Of a stretch of 64,000 nucleotides of DNA, positions 60,434 through 64,000 are shown in pieces. Source of the DNA: Siniperca chuatsi (taxonomy: Eukaryota; Chordata; Actinopteri; Centrarchiformes; Sinipercidae). The translations under genes and the position numbers were made by a program. The stretch lies in NCBI RefSeq assembly GCF_020085105.1, contig NC_058057.1:20945860-21009859 (forward strand), in the 5' to 3' direction. Positions within the stretch are counted from its first letter, which is position 1. Each line of letters opens with the position of its first letter. The notes below the pieces were generated by a model. It worked only from the letters and a program-made list of their open reading frames with translations, did no database searches and was not told the origin of the DNA.

Positions 60434-63400
60434 CTTTTTAAAGCAGCAAAGCTTCAAAACTTTGACTTCATTCCTTCGTCTCTTATCCCTTGCCCTTTCA
60501 TTGGGAGTCAGTTTAAATTCCCATTTTAACAATGCAGTCTTTTTAGCAAGTTTCCTACTCAACCAATGACATTACACACCCCCTTAGTAAAATAATTTAC
60601 ACACTAAGAATCACTGGGTTGAAAATGAATCCAGTGTGGGTCAATATAGTCCCAACACAATATTGAGTTAAGTTTCCCCAGTACCAATAGGTTGTTTTGA
60701 CCCTGTGTTAGAAGTGTTTTCTAGTTAGTTTTCTACACATGGGTGTAATAAGTGTTATTGACCCATGCCGGAGCAATTGTTAACCCAGTGGTTTTGAAGC
60801 ATTTACCTGTATGCAAAAAAGCTATAATCATACATTATAGCTGTACTTTTGCCACAAGGGGGGCTAATTAGCGCTGGCTCTCTGGGTAGCTCCTGGTCTG
60901 CAGTCAGTTTCATTTCACACTGTTATGCCTGACGGGCCCCTACAGTTCGATATCACCATGGAGATACACTGACAACTAAATAATTACGGCCAAAGACATT
61001 GGAATTACTTGACCTTCGACATAAAGAAAGGAAAGGCCTTGCCCCGGTTTTAATCTGTTATTGTTTTGACCTATAGATTGAAGCTACACAACCTGACAGT
61101 CGGCTGACAGGGAGACATACATCATATTATATAGTCATGTAAATGGTTGCACTTCACACACAACACCATTAAACCAATGTCACACAGCAACTGGCACCAT
61201 TCGTAGCCTTTCACAACATTAAACAAATAAATCAAAGTGGAAGGTTGCATATTCTTTGTATTTTTTATTAATTTATTTTCACAAGTCACATGGACGACAT
61301 AGAAACCGGAAAGAGCGCAAAATCATATAGTGTTTGTTACAGTGTTGCCCAATTTTGCTGTATTAGCCAGCAGGCTGATTTTTAACTGCAGTCCTTTTGT
61401 AAGATGTTTTAAAACTAAAGAAGTAACAGAAATACAAACACAGGCACTTTCAAGACAGGAAGCAGCAAAACACTGATGCAATACAAAGCAAAAAAGCACA
61501 AAAGAGCAATACTATTAATAACCGCATTTTGCACACATTAGCCATGCAGGACAGTGTTAAGCAATAAGACAAAGTATATTGTTATCAACCATAATATTAA
61601 TATTTTTTAAATAAAATGTCAACAGAAATTGTTTGAAAGTTAGTTAATGATAGTTTCACATAATAAACACAGAGTTGTGAGCCACAACTGTAAAAAATAT
61701 TAATGCCACATTATTAATTAAATGCTGGTAAAAACACCCATACTGTACATACCCAAGCCATGTGGTCTAACACATTTATAATAGAACTTTGTGCATGCAG
61801 TCAAGACTCGTATATGTAGCTGACTGATTTGAATTTGAGCTGAGCTGCTTTCCTGCAGCAGCACACTGAAATATTGATTCTCTTCCCCTATCAGAGCCTT
61901 TACACACAGATGTATAAATCCAGTGGGATCCAGTGAGACAGGCTTTGGTCTGTGGATGGGTTCTGGTTCAAAAATGTTGCTGAAAATAGTGCTGCTGAAG
62001 GGAATTTATCATTAGAATTTAATTAGGATTTGTGTGCTTTGGTATAAATATTTTCCCACTCCCATCAATGTTTCAGACCTATTCAGAGTCAGAGTTCTAT
62101 ATTTATATGACTGCATAAGATAAGAATTCCTGAAATAACACAGCTCTGAATGGTTTGTAAATTTATACACAAAGCAGTCAGAATAAAGTCATAATTATCC
62201 CTGTTCAAGGACTTCAGATTGGTTGGACTTCTAACCCCATCTGCTGGATAAAACTGGGTAAAACACTTCATTTACATACTGCAACGAGAGGGTTTTAATG
62301 TGGACTGCCATCTTTATGTGCCAACAATCAGGATATCTGACACACAGGCCAATATGACAAAGTCTGGAGGCCAAATGTGATGAGAGAAACATCTATATCA
62401 CTGAAAGGGGTTGAGAAAAAAGGACGAACATGAATGCAGATAATGACAATAGAACTATTTGACACTGCTCTAGTACGTGCACTGGCTCAGAATCTGCATG
62501 ATGCTGATTTATGGCTTTGTTGCACGAGCCTGGTGAAAGATTTACTACTAGATTTGCTTTGGAGAGAAGTCTGGTTTAAAAAAATTTGTTATTCTGGGGC
62601 ACAGAGCAGAGTGGACATTTGCAACTAGCATGGAACAGCGTCTCACCCTGGTGCCAGAAACACCCCCTCGGTACCAAATGGACTTGTTTTTAGGAAGGAA
62701 GTCTCAGAAAAACAAGCACAACGCAAGACTTTTGACAATCCTTTGGTTCAGTGGCAGAAACATCAACCCAGAAATCTGTTTTTAGCGGACCTTTTAAATA
62801 TAGTTTAAATGTCCTTTCCTTTTCTTTTTACATAACCCTTTAAGATGCATGTCTGTATGTGTTTATTATCATGCAATAAAATCAGCATTACCATTAAAAT
62901 ACCAGCCATTATAGCTAAATGTTTCTGACCAAAGAAACCGGAAAAAGCCTGTTTTCACATAACTATGATATAATGATGTAAGCTTTATTCAAACCTTATG
63001 GAGCCTGCAGAGCAATATACAGTTTTAACAACAGACAGCTCAGAAGGGTGTCCCAATTAAACACATTTACTGATGCTCCTCTTAATTTCTACAGTGAACA
63101 GCCTTTTGTATGGATGTTTGGAAGGTGTATTCCAGTTTTTATGATCTCTCTCAACTACCGCTGCCTCCTTCTTGTATTGACTTTTTCTGTTTCTCCCGCC
63201 TTGGCCTCCAATCCTCGTCTCTTGTTCCTTTGGCCTCTTGTAATTTTAAGGGAGATTCTCTGGTTTACCAGCATTCTCCATTCCCCACAGCGGCTCAGGC
63301 TGTGTGCCTCTTGTTATTTCCATCCAGTCACTTCACTCTGCCACATAACTTTACTGTGTCTCATATAAAAACATGCACAATGGCTCTCAGAGTCTCATTC

Positions 63401-64000
63401 TCGGGGCTGAGTGTTGTTGCTACCAAGGTACAATTTTATCAGCTGGAAAACACACGTTTTGTGGCATGTTAAAAAGGGGGACTACAGGGTTACAGTCTTG
63501 TTATTGTTGGCATTACCCAACAATACAATACAACATTTGATCTAAGCTGCATATAAGATGAAAGTGTAACCAGCTGATATGTGTGAATTATTTTCCTTTT
63601 GTAGATGTATGCCAAAACAAAGTGTCCCTGATATTCTCATTTTTTATGCATTTGCATAAAATACTCAAAATGAAAAGGTTGAAGCTACATTTTTGTCATG
63701 CATTATACTTAAAATAACATAAAACCAATATATGGGATAATTATGTGATTTTTAACATTATTATTCTGGTGGCATAAGTTGTTTGTAGTAAGATGAAAAA
63801 GTCCACATAAAAAGTAATGCATACTGATGTTTTCAGCTCATTCCTTTCAATATCTCTAGGTCGAATCTTTGAATAGCAGGGGTGCATTGCTGTATACCAC
63901 AATGTTTTCTTTTAATACTACCACTGGGGGATGCCAAATTCATTCGCCAAGTGTCTTTAAAGGCCCTGACACACCGAGATGACATTCGGCCATCGGCCAG

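Larger units (their letters stand above)
46276..64000. other. Downstream gene-poor region
   Basis: No protein-coding gene could be supported in about 17.7 kb. Recognisable contents are a TTAA-flanked element with inverted ends (47035-47949), a teleost dispersed repeat (about 49809-50360), a local duplication (50923-51620 and 53343-53870), a repeat with a TG tract (54378-54592), a long repeat-like block (55911-56440), a telomere-like patch (57601-57635) and a TTAA-flanked MITE (60103-60433). The rest is AT-rich unique sequence with scattered short frames. Confidence 0.55.

Noticed and set aside
63048..63472. Two overlapping + strand frames of 106 and 120 codons near the window end.
   Set aside because: Overlap in different frames, no recognisable domain and no splice signals; probably chance frames in pyrimidine-rich DNA.
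1..64000. A novel multi-gene system (for example a defence, biosynthetic or transposon-encoded system).
   Set aside because: Only two full genes and one partial gene are readable, with unrelated roles; the rest is repeats and non-coding DNA typical of a fish genome.

Overview
The window is vertebrate nuclear DNA, most likely from a percomorph (spiny-rayed) teleost. It is AT-rich, gene-poor and intron-rich, with GT-AG splice sites, AC and AT microsatellites, and many short non-autonomous DNA transposons of types common in teleost genomes. There is no operon structure, ribosome-binding site, CRISPR array or other prokaryotic feature. No rRNA or tRNA gene was recognised.

Two protein-coding genes can be read completely. 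The first (27632-29733, + strand, three coding exons, 416 aa) is a type-I acyl-CoA thioesterase of the ACOT/BAAT family. Its Ser232/Asp326/His360 triad falls at the same residue numbers as in human ACOT1, so a thioesterase is favoured over the Cys-type bile-acid N-acyltransferase. The second (32528-45257, + strand, three coding exons, 572 aa) is the orphan class-A receptor GPR176. A third gene is seen only at its 5' end on the - strand: a coding exon (15713-15519) holding a start codon, a poly-Ser run and a signal peptide, and ending at a consensus donor. Its other exons lie below 15.5 kb or outside the window and could not be identified. A CpG-enriched block at 22.55-23.34 kb with a strong - strand splice donor may be its promoter and first non-coding exon.

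Layout: 1-15.5 kb, probable intron of the unidentified - strand gene, with repeats and possible conserved non-coding DNA; 15.5-15.7 kb, its signal-peptide exon; 15.7-23.3 kb, probable 5' intron and candidate promoter; 23.3-27.5 kb, intergenic, with a long AT microsatellite; 27.6-29.8 kb, ACOT; 31.9-46.3 kb, GPR176 with introns of 6.9 and 4.1 kb; 46.3-64 kb, no recognisable gene, but several transposon relics (two flanked by TTAA), a local multi-copy duplication and a telomere-like patch.

The genes do not form a pathway: ACOT is lipid metabolism, GPR176 is Gz-type signalling, and the third encodes a secreted or membrane protein. I found no convincing new multi-gene system. The best leads are the unidentified signal-peptide gene with its distal promoter, an antisense exon-like reading frame in GPR176 intron 1, and the rearranged or duplicated repeat structures.
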